48,376 bases of DNA from Oscillospiraceae bacterium (GCA_015065065.1 SVQX01000012.1:1-48376); one strand, 5' to 3'. Numbered from the stretch's first letter, positions 17,065-25,902 are shown. Made by a program: numbers and translations. The notes: generated by a model not told the origin, from the letters alone.

Positions 17065-19047
17065 AGCTACGTTAAACACAACATCCCTGCCTACATCGTC
17101 CTTTTCGCCGGCAGAACGAAGCACGTCCGTTTCCTCAAACGTGATATTGGCATACGCACTGACAATACCGACTATTATCCACGCCGCAAAATACACGCCC
17201 ATATTCTCGGTAATAGAGCGAACAGCGCCCATCATAAGCAGAACGGCAACGGATACCACTCCGCCGAGCAGCGCCCAGCGCTCCTTACCCGAGGCAGTAT
17301 GCCTTAAGGCGGAAAAGGCTTTTTGTATCAGCAGAAACGCGCATACGATAAACACCGCAAGTCCAAAGAATCCGAGGCTCGCAAGAATATCAAGATACGT
17401 ATTGCCAAGAGTTGCTACGGAAAGTATATCTCCCGTTGCGTAGCGCGGATATACCGCGCCAAGCGCGTCCGAGCCGACGCCGATACCGAAGGGATTGTTT
17501 AGTATCATTTTCCACGCACCGCTCCACACGCTCTGTCTTGAGGACGATATCTGCGCTCCGTAATCTCCGAGGTTAAGTATTCGTGAGATCACCGCAGGCG
17601 TGTCAAGATCAAGTGCATCTGCGATCGCAGAGAACCACAGCACGCCGCACCCCACCGCAGGCAACGAAATGACCGCCACGGAAAGTGCCGTATGGCTGTA
17701 AAGCAGGAAAAATATTATCACGCCCGCCGCACAGCATATCCATGCACCTCGCGACCACGACGCGGCTATCAGTGCAACATCCGCAAGCAAAAGCGCCATC
17801 ATTCCGACCTTACCGATAATACGCTTACAGCGCATGAATGCGGAAAGAGCGAAGGGCAACGTGAAGGTAACAAGCAAAATAACGTCTGCGTTTATTCCGA
17901 CGAGAAAGCCGACGAGCCGACTCCATGCATCCGATATTTTATCGCCTGCGTAAGAGCCCGCGATCCATTCCATACTATCGGGAGAGATGTACCCCGCAAA
18001 TCCAAGCACCGTCGCGAGTATAACGCTGACAAGCACTCCGACAAGACAATGCTTGAGATAGGCTCTGCCCGCCATAAGATTTACGATAAGGAAGTATATC
18101 GAAAGAAGCACCGACAATATCACCGCCTCGTGAACGGTGCTATAGCTTACGACGCTTCCGCTAAATCCACCGACGAATATCATAATTCCAAATATCAGCA
18201 CAGCCACGTCAAGAATATCAAATCTCATAGTTCTGTGCATGCGTATCAGCTTGAAGGCGTAAGATATCCATACCGTGATTATAACTGCGACAACGACGTA
18301 CAGCATGATATCGCTGATCCACATCAAGGGAAGCAGCGCACAGGACAGAATAACTCCCGATTCCGGAACGGAGAGTATAAGTGCTATAACGCCAAGCAGT
18401 AAGAAAACAAGCGGGATTATCCAAGGCTTAAACCGCAAGGATATGAACGCCGCCGGCGGTATCAGGAAAAATGCAAAATACATCCAGCCCGCGCCACGGT
18501 GAGAGCGCGTCCGTCTTACCGATTCCTCGGGCACACCCAAAAGGCGCACGATCAGCGTTCGCATGACAAAGCTGTCCCCAAGCGAACGGTAAGTCGGCTT
18601 GCCCGACAGACACAGCGGCAATGAGAAAAGCAATATGGCGATAAGCATCCAAGGGCTGCTTATCCCAAACGTCATCTTAAACGAAGTCAGCGGAATAACG
18701 TAATAGCCTATCAACGCAAGCGCTGCGCTGATGAAGCAAAACAGTCCGTAAAAATTGATGGGAACAGACAAAAGCAACGAGCCGAGCTGTCGGAACGCTC
18801 CGAAAAGTCGGCTGGACTCCGCCGCGCGAAGCAATGTCATGCGTGCCTGAGAGGCGGAGCGGATCTTATCGGTGCGTCTGCCGCCGCCAAATATACCCTT
18901 ATCAAAGGAGCGGTATGACGTGAAAAATTTTCCTACAGGACCGCGCAAAATACGACTGTAAAGTCGCGCCGTGGTGTCCTGAAGTCCCGTCCATATGAGC
19001 GAGCTTTTCTTTTCAATACGGGGACCCGTTTTATTTTTCAGCTCCAT
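17059..19047 (-). CDS. O-antigen ligase (Wzy/WaaL-type) family membrane protein
   Basis: This 662-residue polytopic protein has about 12 hydrophobic segments. The C-terminal half shows the O-antigen ligase/polymerase pattern, with 'SWSRGAWICCAAGVIIFF' (the conserved 'SrG.w' element), a long outer loop containing 'SVWSGAWKMILNNPFGIGVGSDA' and a 'TLGNTYLDILASLGFFGL' segment; 'H.S.ylq' in the classical family is replaced by 'GNTYLDI'. Such proteins join undecaprenyl-linked glycans to each other or to acceptors outside the membrane. The substrate, perhaps a capsule or teichoic-type polymer, is not evident. It is 27 bases downstream of trmD. Confidence 0.85.
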   Translation of the reverse strand: MELKNKTGPRIEKKSSLIWTGLQDTTARLYSRILRGPVGKFFTSYRSFDKGIFGGGRRTDKIRSASQARMTLLRAAESSRLFGAFRQLGSLLLSVPINFYGLFCFISAALALIGYYVIPLTSFKMTFGISSPWMLIAILLFSLPLCLSGKPTYRSLGDSFVMRTLIVRLLGVPEESVRRTRSHRGAGWMYFAFFLIPPAAFISLRFKPWIIPLVFLLLGVIALILSVPESGVILSCALLPLMWISDIMLYVVVAVIITVWISYAFKLIRMHRTMRFDILDVAVLIFGIMIFVGGFSGSVVSYSTVHEAVILSVLLSIYFLIVNLMAGRAYLKHCLVGVLVSVILATVLGFAGYISPDSMEWIAGSYAGDKISDAWSRLVGFLVGINADVILLVTFTLPFALSAFMRCKRIIGKVGMMALLLADVALIAASWSRGAWICCAAGVIIFFLLYSHTALSVAVISLPAVGCGVLWFSAIADALDLDTPAVISRILNLGDYGAQISSSRQSVWSGAWKMILNNPFGIGVGSDALGAVYPRYATGDILSVATLGNTYLDILASLGFFGLAVFIVCAFLLIQKAFSALRHTASGKERWALLGGVVSVAVLLMMGAVRSITENMGVYFAAWIIVGIVSAYANITFEETDVLRSAGEKDDVGRDVVFNVAD

Positions 19048-19074
19048 ATTCCCTCTCCTTTCGCAAAATTTTCT

Positions 19075-19809
19075 TTATCTTTTCTCGTTTTTTTCAGCGT
19101 CCGCGCCGTCATCAAGAGTCAGCAGATCGGGACGAAGTCGCGCCGTCAGCTCCAAGGCTGCCTCACGCCGCCATGCGTCTATTTTTTTGTGGTCGCCCGA
19201 CAGCAGCACGTCCGGAACTCGCACGCCGTGAAATTCAACGGGACGTGTGTACTGCGGATATTCAAGCAGTCCCGACGAAATACTCTCATTTTCATGGCAC
19301 TCCGCCGCAGACAAGACCCCGTCGGCAAGCCGAGCTACGCAATCCACAAGGATACACGCAGGTATCTCTCCGCCCGTCAGGACGTAATCTCCCACCGATA
19401 TCTCCTCGTCCACTATCTCGTCAACTATTCGTCTGTCAACGCCCTCGTAGTGTCCGCAGAGCAGTATAAGGTTGTCAAAGGACGAGGCAAGCTCCTCCGC
19501 CTTTTTCTGGTCGAGTATCTTTCCCGTCGGCGACAGATAGATGACCCGACGTCTGCCGTCAAAGCCGTCCGCTATCTGCCGCTCAAGCACGGCACGGTAG
19601 CAGTTGTATATCGGCGGTGCTGCCATGAGCATTCCCATGCCGCCGCCGTAGGGCGTATCGTCCACGCGACGATGAACGTCCTCTGAATAATCCCTGATGT
19701 TATAGGTGTTTACCTCAATAGCGCCGCTCTTTTGCGCGCGCCCTATTATGCTCTCACCGAGAACCCTATCCACAAGCTCCGGGAAAAGCGTCATTATATC
19801 AAATCGCAA
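19075..19809 (-). CDS. trmD: tRNA (guanine(37)-N1)-methyltransferase
   Basis: This 244-residue SPOUT-class methyltransferase begins with the family N-terminus 'MRFDIMTLFPELVD', has 'DDTPYGGGMGMLM', the trefoil-knot SAM site 'LLCGHYEGVDRRI', and 'ISVGDYVLTGGEIPA'. It methylates N1 of G37 in tRNAs reading CNN codons, preventing +1 frameshifts. rimM lies 16 bases upstream on the same strand, the usual rimM-trmD pairing. The normally neighbouring rpsP and rplS are absent from both sides here. Confidence 0.97.
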   Translation of the reverse strand: MRFDIMTLFPELVDRVLGESIIGRAQKSGAIEVNTYNIRDYSEDVHRRVDDTPYGGGMGMLMAAPPIYNCYRAVLERQIADGFDGRRRVIYLSPTGKILDQKKAEELASSFDNLILLCGHYEGVDRRIVDEIVDEEISVGDYVLTGGEIPACILVDCVARLADGVLSAAECHENESISSGLLEYPQYTRPVEFHGVRVPDVLLSGDHKKIDAWRREAALELTARLRPDLLTLDDGADAEKNEKR

Positions 19810-19825
19810 AGCCTACCATCCTCCG

Positions 19826-20344
19826 TCAAAGCTCGTCGAACATTCCGTCAATGGGACGTATCCTTATAAACTCGCCCGGGCAAACGTCCTTTACAAATTC
19901 GGGGACTGCGGGAACGAGGACCTGTCCCTTGTCCGTCCGTACTGCATATATTGCTGACGCCGCGCCCGGGAGTATCTCCTCCAGCACACCAAGCCGCTTA
20001 CCGTCACGGTCGTCGATAACCTCAACGCCCTCAATATCGGCAAGAAAATACTGTCCCTCCGCAAGATTGAAATCCTCCCTTGCCGCATACAGCAATTTGC
20101 TTTTCAAAGCCTCGGCGGCATCCATATCGCACACCCCCTCAAGCTCACAGATTATAAACTGCTTGAAAACCGACGAGTGAAGCACGCGCACCTCGCGATA
20201 CGTGTCGGCATTTTTAAAGAACACGCGCTTGAAATCCAAAAAATCCCTAGGCGTGTCCGTCCAAGGGTCTACCTTCACCGCTCCCTTGACGCCGTGTGTA
20301 TTTATTATTTTGCCACATTCAAGATAGGGTGAAAGCGCGCCCAT
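19826..20344 (-). CDS. rimM: Ribosome maturation factor RimM
   Basis: This 172-residue protein has the RimM N-terminal barrel ('CGKIINTHGVKGAVKVDPWTD') and the C-terminal PRC-barrel ('LADIEGVEVIDDRDGKRLGVLEEILPGAAS', 'VPAVPEFVKDV'). It binds ribosomal protein S19 and helps 16S rRNA head assembly. GGAGG lies 4 bases upstream of the ATG, and a promoter at 20408-20436 starts the rimM-trmD-ligase run. Confidence 0.96.
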   Translation of the reverse strand: MGALSPYLECGKIINTHGVKGAVKVDPWTDTPRDFLDFKRVFFKNADTYREVRVLHSSVFKQFIICELEGVCDMDAAEALKSKLLYAAREDFNLAEGQYFLADIEGVEVIDDRDGKRLGVLEEILPGAASAIYAVRTDKGQVLVPAVPEFVKDVCPGEFIRIRPIDGMFDEL

Positions 20345-20407
20345 AGTACCTCCGCTTATAGCCTTTTACGGCTCGATTTTTTCGTCCGAACACAAATATA
20401 CATTATA

Positions 20408-20436
20408 AGTATATCACATTATTTTGTTTTTTGCAA
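20408..20436 (-). promoter_or_regulatory. Promoter of rimM-trmD
   Basis: Minus-strand TTGCAA (20436-20431), 17 bases, TATACT (20413-20408); about 63 bases to the rimM ATG. Confidence 0.65.
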
Positions 20437-20607
20437 CATTTATAAAAAATTTTTACGTCTTTTGCTTTATAAAATCTGCATTTGGGGGCAAATAATAATA
20501 TTTTTTCGTTAAATTGTAAAATTAAATCAACGTACCGTCGAGGACGTTTTCTGAATATCGCAGAATAATCAAAATACTCGTCTTGATGCTTTTTCATATT
20601 CGAAAAA

Positions 20608-20803
20608 CACCTCATCCGTCACGGCTTCTCCGCGCCACCTTCTCCCACCGGAGAAGGCTTGGTGATAATTCAATGCGCGGCGTTTGTGGAAATCACCGCA
20701 TATATCTGCACTTGGATGAAAAATAACCGTGCGGTAATCGCTGCATTAAGCCTTCCCCAGTGCGGGAAGGGAGACCGCGTTAGCGGTGGATGAGGTGATT
20801 TTT
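20608..20803. repeat. Inverted-repeat element A (CACCTCATCC type)
   Basis: The left end carries CACCTCATCCGTCACGG followed by CACCTTCTCCC and GGAGAAGGCTTGGTGAT. The right end carries the reverse-oriented partner, with AAGCCTTCCC, GGGAAGGGAGACCGC, GCGGTGGATGAGGTG and ATTTTT. The two ends are imperfect inverted copies around about 90 bases of unique sequence. No reading frame is present. It resembles short dispersed intergenic repeats common in gut Clostridia; mobility is inferred. Confidence 0.75.
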
Positions 20804-20845
20804 GATATCAAAAAATCAACACGCCAACGCGAAAATTTTCAATTT

Positions 20846-20962
20846 GAGCCTCCCTTATGTACGGCAAAACCGTGACGGAGGGATTGTAAAAGGTTAGAGA
20901 TACGTTAAAACAATCCCTCAGTCTCGCATACGCTCGCCAACGCCCTTTACACAAGGGAGCCT
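20846..20962. repeat. Inverted-repeat element B (AGGGAGCCT / GAGGGATTGT type)
   Basis: The ends AGCCTCCCTTATGT and ACACAAGGGAGCCT form outer arms with one mismatch region. Inner arms are GAGGGATTGT (20878-20887) and ACAATCCCTC (20910-20919). There is no coding content. It is directly next to element A but of a different sequence family. Confidence 0.75.
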
Positions 20963-21026
20963 ATGTTAAACCCCCGCCATACGGCAAAAATATAACAACA
21001 CCAATAAATTTTTGACATTTCCGCAT

Positions 21027-21136
21027 TGTAGGGGTGACCCCGCCGAAAATATGTAGGGGAGGCTATCAGCCTCCCGCTTTTATCGACCAAGGTTTAAGAA
21101 AATCGTGCGGGAGGATACTATCCTCCCGCACTTTGT
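21027..21136. repeat. Repeat element C (TGTAGGGG ... CCTCCCGC type)
   Basis: TGTAGGGGTGACCCC is followed by a second TGTAGGGGAGGC, then GAGGCTATCAGCCTC and CCTCCCGC. Later come GCGGGAGGATACTATCCTCC and CGCAC. The elements GGAGGC/GCCTCC and GGGAGGAT/ATCCTCCC are local hairpins, and GCGGGAGG is the inverse of the earlier CCTCCCGC. No reading frame. Confidence 0.65.
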
Positions 21137-21164
21137 AACAACTAAAGGTTTATATTTAATATTC

Positions 21165-21297
21165 CGTCCCGAGATCCTTCGCTGCGCCTCGTGGCATTTC
21201 GCATAGCGAATGCGGTCATTCTTGAGCGCCTATTTGCAGAGCAAATGCGCGAAGAATCTCGAAGCTCGAGGCTTGCTCGAGGATAACACGGGCGGGG
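21165..21297. repeat. Repeat element D (GAGATCCTTCGC type) with nested hairpins
   Basis: CCCGAGATCCTTCGC begins the element and GATAACACGGGCGGGG ends it. Inside are small palindromes: GCATTTCGCATAGCGAATGC, GCGC..GCGC around TTTGCAGAGCAAATG, and CTCGAGGCTTGCTCGAGG. No coding potential. The type looks like a dispersed intergenic repeat. Confidence 0.65.
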
Positions 21298-21369
21298 AAA
21301 GCAAAGTCAAGTTTTAGTTGTTACCAAGTACTACAATGGTGACGGGTCAAAACAAACGAAGTGACGGGA

Positions 21370-21396
21370 GCTTACTCCCGTGATGTTTTTATGATT
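21370..21396. terminator. Hairpin ACGGGAG/CTCCCGT with T tract
   Basis: ACGGGAG and CTCCCGT surround a CTTA loop (21373-21390), with TGATGTTTTTATG following on +. No + gene ends here, so it may belong to the neighbouring repeat cluster or be a relic terminator. A second hairpin (CGTGG/CCACG, 21416-21431) lies closer to the sdaA stop. Confidence 0.4.
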
Positions 21397-21440
21397 TTTA
21401 TTGTCTATGTGACGGCGTGGGCGAAGCCACGTATACCTTC

Positions 21441-22676
21441 TCAACTCCCGCGCAATTCTATTTTAGCGAGTCCCGCCTCTGACGTTTCCTTATAGGAGGA
21501 CGAGAGATCTCTGCCCGTTTCCTTCATGGTATGCACAACCTTATCGAAGGAGATCTTACGAGAGTCCCACAAAAATCCCGCAAGGCTGACGGCGTTGATA
21601 GCACGCATGGCGGCAACGGCGTTACGCTCAATACAGGGTATCTGCACGAGTCCGCAGATAGGGTCGCAGGTCAGTCCCAGATGATGCTCAATGGCTATCT
21701 CGGCAGCATATTCTATCTTGTCAAGGTCCAAGGTCTGCAATTCGCCAAGAGCCGCAGCCGCCATAGCGCAGGCGCTTCCTATCTCCGCCTGACACCCGCA
21801 CTCCGCGCCCGAGATGGATGCGTTTGTCTTTATAAGATTTCCGATAACACCACCCGTGATAAGCGCACGAACCATCTGCTTGTCGCTGTATTTGTTTTTT
21901 TGCTGTTGATAGTAAAGCACAGCGGGCAAGACCCCCGCCGCACCGCAGGTGGGAGCCGTTACTATCTGCTCACCCGCCGCATTTTGCTCGCTTACAGCAA
22001 AGGCAAAGGCGCACACCAATCTGTTTTCCCGCGTTTCCGCGCTCTCTCCGAGCCGCTGCGCACGGTAAAGCGACTTTGCCTTGCGGCGGACGTCAAGTCC
22101 ACCCGGCAGTATTCCATCACCGTCCAGCCCCATGGCAACCGACTTTTTCATAGCTGACCACACACGACTCATATATTCCAAAAATCCGTCGCCTTCCCTT
22201 TCGAGCGCGTATTCCCACAGTCGCAAGGAATTACGTCGGCAGTAGTCGGCGATATCCGAAAAGCTGCTTTCCCGATATACCCTTGCATGCCTTGCATCAT
22301 CTCTGCCATCATAGGATATGCTTCCTCCGCCGACACTCAAAACCCGTACTCTCGCCGTTTGGACTCCGTCCTCAAAGCCTATAATATCCATGGTGTTGGG
22401 ATGAGGCAGCTCATGCGTGTCGCAGTCGAATTCCACAAGACACCTAAGAGGAGCTACCGTCTTGCGAATGACCTCATCCGTACCGTGCCCCCGCCCCGTC
22501 TTAGCGAGCGAGCCGTACAGTACGACGCGCACGCTGTCAACCGTCGGATTTTCCTTTATAAATTTTTTACAGGCGCGCTCGGGACCCATGGTATGGGAGC
22601 TGGACGGCCCGCGTCCTATTTTATACAGCTCGGTCAGGGATTCCATGCCTATGCCGAAACAGTGCTTCTCGTTCAT
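21441..22676 (-). CDS. sdaA: L-serine ammonia-lyase (iron-sulfur, single chain)
   Basis: This 411-residue protein fuses both halves of the iron-sulfur L-serine dehydratase. The N-terminal beta domain has '[16 protein letters not shown]', with the substrate-binding SSSHT, and the C-terminal alpha domain has the cluster cysteines in '[14 protein letters not shown]', '[16 protein letters not shown]' and '[19 protein letters not shown]'. It deaminates L-serine to pyruvate and ammonia using an oxygen-sensitive [4Fe-4S] cluster, fitting an anaerobe. Many Firmicutes keep two genes (sdaAA and sdaAB); the single chain is the other common form. GGAGG is 7 bases upstream of the ATG. Confidence 0.96.
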   Translation of the reverse strand: MNEKHCFGIGMESLTELYKIGRGPSSSHTMGPERACKKFIKENPTVDSVRVVLYGSLAKTGRGHGTDEVIRKTVAPLRCLVEFDCDTHELPHPNTMDIIGFEDGVQTARVRVLSVGGGSISYDGRDDARHARVYRESSFSDIADYCRRNSLRLWEYALEREGDGFLEYMSRVWSAMKKSVAMGLDGDGILPGGLDVRRKAKSLYRAQRLGESAETRENRLVCAFAFAVSEQNAAGEQIVTAPTCGAAGVLPAVLYYQQQKNKYSDKQMVRALITGGVIGNLIKTNASISGAECGCQAEIGSACAMAAAALGELQTLDLDKIEYAAEIAIEHHLGLTCDPICGLVQIPCIERNAVAAMRAINAVSLAGFLWDSRKISFDKVVHTMKETGRDLSSSYKETSEAGLAKIELRGS

Positions 22677-22717
22677 TTTAAGTCCTCCGTTAAATTGAGG
22701 TTTGCCTCTTGACTTCT

Positions 22718-22746
22718 ATTATACACCAATGCGGCTCGCTTGTCAA
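22718..22746 (-). promoter_or_regulatory. Consensus promoter of sdaA
   Basis: Minus-strand TTGACA (22746-22741), 17 bases, TATAAT (22723-22718). The transcript would start about 35 bases upstream of the sdaA ATG. Confidence 0.9.
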
Positions 22747-22859
22747 AAAAAATTAAAAAAACATTCACGTCGTAGCTTTTTTGTTGATATTGAGTTAACA
22801 AATTTAATGTAAAATTACAGTGTATAGATATTTTTGAGTCCATTGAAAGGAGAAATATT

Positions 22860-23546
22860 ATGTTCAACGTAATGGTAGCAGAGGACGACGTAAACACCCG
22901 CCGACTCATCTGCACCGTGCTGGAGCAGCACGGCTACAACGCCATTCCCGCCACGGACGGCGAGGATGCCTTGACAAAGCTTGACAAATGCCACGTCGAC
23001 CTTGTAATTCTTGACATAATGATGCCGCGAATGGACGGCTACGAATTCACAAACGCGCTCCGCTCCTCGGGCTGCAATCTGCCCATTCTGATGGTCAGCG
23101 CCAAGCAGTCGCCCGTGGACAAGCGCCGCGGATTTATCACGGGAACGGACGACTATATAACCAAGCCCTTTGACTCTGAGGAAATGATATTGCGCGTGGG
23201 CGCACTGCTCCGCCGCTCCCGAATAGCCAGCGAGCGGAAGCTGACGGTGGGCAAAACGGTGCTGATGTACGACTCCTTTACCATCAAGACCGAGTCTGAG
23301 TCGGGAGAGAGCGCGCTTGAGCTTCCGCAAAAGGAATTTCTGCTGCTGTTCAAGCTACTCTCCTATCCCAACAAAATATTTACCCGACGCCAGCTGATGG
23401 ACGAGATATGGGACATGGACAGCGAGAGCGACGAGCGCACCGTGGACGTTCATATCAGCCGTCTGCGCGACCGCTTCAGAGGCAGTGAGGACTTCAGCAT
23501 CATCACCGTGCGCGGACTTGGCTACAAGGCGGTATATCTGAGGTGA
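22860..23546 (+). CDS. OmpR/PhoB-type response regulator
   Basis: This 228-residue protein has a receiver domain at residues 3-115: acidic pocket AEDD (8-10), phospho-acceptor Asp52 in VILDIMMPRMDG, Ser80 and Lys102 in ITKPF. The C-terminal winged helix has 'LPQKEFLLLFKLLSYPNKIFTRRQLMDEIW' and 'RTVDVHISRLRDRF.....IITVRGLGYK', typical OmpR family. AAAGGAG lies 7 bases before the ATG. It is translationally coupled to the following kinase. Target genes are unknown; the downstream DedA-like gene is a possible member of the regulon because it is in the same transcript. Confidence 0.95.
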   Translation: MFNVMVAEDDVNTRRLICTVLEQHGYNAIPATDGEDALTKLDKCHVDLVILDIMMPRMDGYEFTNALRSSGCNLPILMVSAKQSPVDKRRGFITGTDDYITKPFDSEEMILRVGALLRRSRIASERKLTVGKTVLMYDSFTIKTESESGESALELPQKEFLLLFKLLSYPNKIFTRRQLMDEIWDMDSESDERTVDVHISRLRDRFRGSEDFSIITVRGLGYKAVYLR

Positions 23547-24637
23547 AAAGCGACAACCGAAAACACACTCGACGCTTTATGCGCAGGCTGCCATTCTTTG
23601 CAAAAACTCTGCAAGGAAAGCTTACATTTTATATTCTTGCGGTGCTGATATCCGTATCCCTGCTCATTTTGTTTATCTATTCCCTGCTTGCCATAATTTT
23701 CCCGGTGTTTGCCCTGCATCCGTTGGTAACGGGAATCGTCTTTCTGGTGTCGCTTACGACAGTCAGCGCGATAGCCTCAAGCATCATATACAAAAACGTG
23801 TTCCGCCCGCTTCGCAAAATGATAACGGCGACAAAGCAGATCGCCGCGGGAAACTACAAGGTGCAGCTGGAGGAAACGTCGCATCCGCAATCGGACATGG
23901 GTACGCTTCAGCGCAGCTTCAATAATATGGCTCGCGAGCTTGACGGAATCGAAATGTTCCGAAATGACTTCATCAACAATTTTTCCCACGAGTTCAAAAC
24001 GCCCATGGTATCCATTCGCGGCTTTGCCCAACAGCTTCAGGTGGGCGGACTCACAGAGGAGGAACGGCGCGAATATATCGACATCATCGCCGACGAATCC
24101 GACCGACTTACCAACATGGCATCAAACATCCTACTCCTGTCAAAGCTTGAAAATCAACAGATAGTTACAGAAAAGACCGAATTCTATCTTGACGAGCAAA
24201 TACGTGCCTGCATCCTTATGCTTGAGCAGCAGTGGGTAGACAAGAATATCGAGCTTGATATCGACCTTGACCCCATCAGATACACCTTCAACGAGGATAT
24301 GCTCTCCCATATATGGATAAATCTTTTTGGAAACGCGATAAAATTCACTCCGCCCGACGGAAAAATAAGCTGTACTCTCAGAGAAAACGATACCTCCGCC
24401 GCGGTCGTTATCAGCGACACCGGTATCGGCATGGATGCCGAGGTGCAGAAGCATATATTTGAAAAATTCTATCAGGGTGACAGCTCCCACAGCGGTAAGG
24501 GCAACGGCATAGGGCTTACAATAGTCCGCAGAATAGTTGACCTTTGCGGCGGCAGTATAGACGTTGAAAGCCGTGAGGGCATGGGCAGCCGCATTACGGT
24601 AACGCTTCCCCTTGCTAAATCCGACGTTAATCATTAA
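23543..24637 (+). CDS. Sensor histidine kinase (HAMP, HisKA, HATPase)
   Basis: Translation starts at GTG 23543, which shares bases with the regulator's TGA stop (GTGA). The 364 residues have two membrane helices (about 27-55 and 58-83) with almost no external loop, so sensing is probably intramembrane. A HAMP domain follows (about 84-136), then HisKA with His149 in NFSHEFKTPM, and HATPase with the N box 'HIWINLFGNAIKFTP', G1 'DTGIGMDAE' and G2 'GKGNGIGLTI'. It should phosphorylate the regulator encoded just before it. Lacking a sensor loop, the signal is likely envelope stress or a membrane partner. Confidence 0.95.
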   Translation: MKSDNRKHTRRFMRRLPFFAKTLQGKLTFYILAVLISVSLLILFIYSLLAIIFPVFALHPLVTGIVFLVSLTTVSAIASSIIYKNVFRPLRKMITATKQIAAGNYKVQLEETSHPQSDMGTLQRSFNNMARELDGIEMFRNDFINNFSHEFKTPMVSIRGFAQQLQVGGLTEEERREYIDIIADESDRLTNMASNILLLSKLENQQIVTEKTEFYLDEQIRACILMLEQQWVDKNIELDIDLDPIRYTFNEDMLSHIWINLFGNAIKFTPPDGKISCTLRENDTSAAVVISDTGIGMDAEVQKHIFEKFYQGDSSHSGKGNGIGLTIVRRIVDLCGGSIDVESREGMGSRITVTLPLAKSDVNH

Positions 24638-24656
24638 AAGTCAAATGGAGAACCGT

Positions 24657-25391
24657 ATGAAAAACAAGAGCAAACGCAAAAAGGAAAAATTGTCCCCCGA
24701 GCGCCGTCGGGCGTCCGTTATCCTCGGCGTTCTTTCGGCTATTTTCATAGTTCTGACGGTATTTCTCGTGATAATATTCAGAGAATATCTGACGGATATT
24801 GAACGAGTGCGCGCCTTCATTAACCGACATATCATAGTGGGAACGCTTATTATGATAGCCCTGTGCGCGGTGCAGGTGGTCGTGGCTCTCGTCCCCGGTG
24901 AGCTTGTGGAGATAGCGGCAGGCTATGCATTCGGCGCGTGGGGCGGCATGCTCGTATGTCTTATCGGCGCAACCGTGGGAAGCATAATAGTCCTTATGCT
25001 CGTGCGCCGCTTCGGTCGTAAGTTCGTTTACACCTTTTACCCCAAGGAAAAAATGGACTCCATCAAGTGGTTGCACGACGAGCGAAAGAGAAATTCGCTT
25101 ACCTTTATTCTCTTTTTGATTCCGGGTACACCCAAGGATCTGTTGACGTATGCCATAGGTCTTACGGATATGAGCATCCCCACCTATATTCTGCTGACGA
25201 CAGCCGCGCGCTTCCCCTCCCTCATAACCTCAACCATGGGCGGAAGTGCCGTGGGCGAGCAGAATTATACGTCCGCGATAATTATTTTTACAATAACCGC
25301 CGCCATAAGCATTGTCGGATTCATAATCTACAATGTCATTGAAAAAAAGCATCAGAAGGTTACAGAAAATAAAGAGCATAAAGAGGAATAA
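24657..25391 (+). CDS. TVP38/TMEM64 (DedA-like, VTT domain) membrane protein
   Basis: The start is set at ATG 24657 with GGAG 6 bases upstream (244 residues). A basic N-terminus leads to about six hydrophobic segments, and the VTT/SNARE-associated core is visible: 'ALVPGELVEIAAGYAFGAWGG' and 'FLIPGTPKDLLTYAIGLTDM' (the two re-entrant G/P loops). DedA-superfamily proteins act in lipid flipping (undecaprenyl phosphate or phosphatidylethanolamine) and membrane stress tolerance. It lies 19 bases after the histidine kinase in the same transcript. A terminator hairpin lies just past its stop, inside the convergent gene. Confidence 0.9.
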   Translation: MKNKSKRKKEKLSPERRRASVILGVLSAIFIVLTVFLVIIFREYLTDIERVRAFINRHIIVGTLIMIALCAVQVVVALVPGELVEIAAGYAFGAWGGMLVCLIGATVGSIIVLMLVRRFGRKFVYTFYPKEKMDSIKWLHDERKRNSLTFILFLIPGTPKDLLTYAIGLTDMSIPTYILLTTAARFPSLITSTMGGSAVGEQNYTSAIIIFTITAAISIVGFIIYNVIEKKHQKVTENKEHKEE

Positions 25392-25793
25392 TTACAGCAA
25401 CCCGTTTTGATAGCGGGTGGCTGTGATTTTTTCAAGTATGGACTTGGCATAAGATACATATATCTGCTCACAAAGGATAATGTCACACGGCTCCCCTGCT
25501 TTTTCAGCATATTTTATAACCGATAACGTGCGCTTGGGGCTACCATTCCAAAAAGCGACGATCTTATCGTCATAGTCAACTATTTCTTTGTTTCTTACAA
25601 TTGGCGCAGCTCGACCGTAAAGCTCATATCGAGGCAGAAACACGGTAAGCTTTATCCCCTTCTCTTTCGCGTATCCTGCAGCACAAGAATCTACACCTAC
25701 CTCACCACCCGAAACAATTTCTTCACCTTCAGAGATATACCTGCCGATATCAGCTACAGTAACGTTCCTCGAACCAACAACCGCAATTTTCAT
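25392..25793 (-). CDS. SLOG-fold protein (YspA/DUF2493-like)
   Basis: The start is set at ATG 25793, with GGGAGG 5 bases upstream (133 residues). The sequence has a Rossmann-like start 'MKIAVVGSRNVT', then 'EIVSGGEVGVDSCAAGYAKEKG', where the usual GGA.G.D loop of SLOG proteins reads GGEVGVD, and 'AFWNGSPKRTLSVIKYAEKAG'. SLOG proteins bind nucleotides or nucleotide-derived ligands; related domains occur in DprA, LOG phosphoribohydrolases and several defence systems. The function here is unknown. It is divergent from a tiny ribbon-helix-helix gene and abuts the DedA-like gene stop with no gap. Confidence 0.8.
   Translation of the reverse strand: MKIAVVGSRNVTVADIGRYISEGEEIVSGGEVGVDSCAAGYAKEKGIKLTVFLPRYELYGRAAPIVRNKEIVDYDDKIVAFWNGSPKRTLSVIKYAEKAGEPCDIILCEQIYVSYAKSILEKITATRYQNGLL
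25394..25433 (+). terminator. Terminator of the two-component/DedA operon, inside a convergent CDS
   Basis: ACAGC-A-ACCCG (25394-25404) pairs with CGGGT-G-GCTGT (25414-25424), followed by GATTTTTT. It ends the + strand operon yet lies within the last codons of the minus-strand SLOG gene. Confidence 0.75.
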
Positions 25794-25815
25794 AATAACC
25801 TCCCAATCAATATTT

Positions 25816-25887
25816 AGTATACTTAATTCAAGCATACTCATAGCATTATACCGTAAAATAATCTTAAAATGTACTTATATTAAGATT
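25816..25887. promoter_or_regulatory. Inverted repeats in the SLOG / ribbon-helix-helix divergent gap
   Basis: AGTATACTT (25816-25824) faces AAGCATACT (25830-25838), an 8/9 match, just upstream of the SLOG gene. AATCTTAA (25860-25867) faces TTAAGATT (25880-25887), perfect, just upstream of the ribbon-helix-helix gene. Both could be operator sites for that small DNA-binding protein. TATA-like -10 boxes overlap the first repeat, but no good -35 is visible. Confidence 0.5.
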
Positions 25888-25902
25888 TTTATGGAGATTT
25901 TC

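Noticed and set aside
20403..20615. 70-codon frame on - upstream of rimM
   Set aside because: It overlaps the rimM promoter and the first repeat element, has no good ribosome site, and its lysine/phenylalanine-rich composition follows the A+T-rich DNA.
22770..22850. Promoter of the two-component operon
   Set aside because: TTGATA and TAAAAT boxes are present but about 20 bases apart; no spacing near 17 gives a convincing pair.
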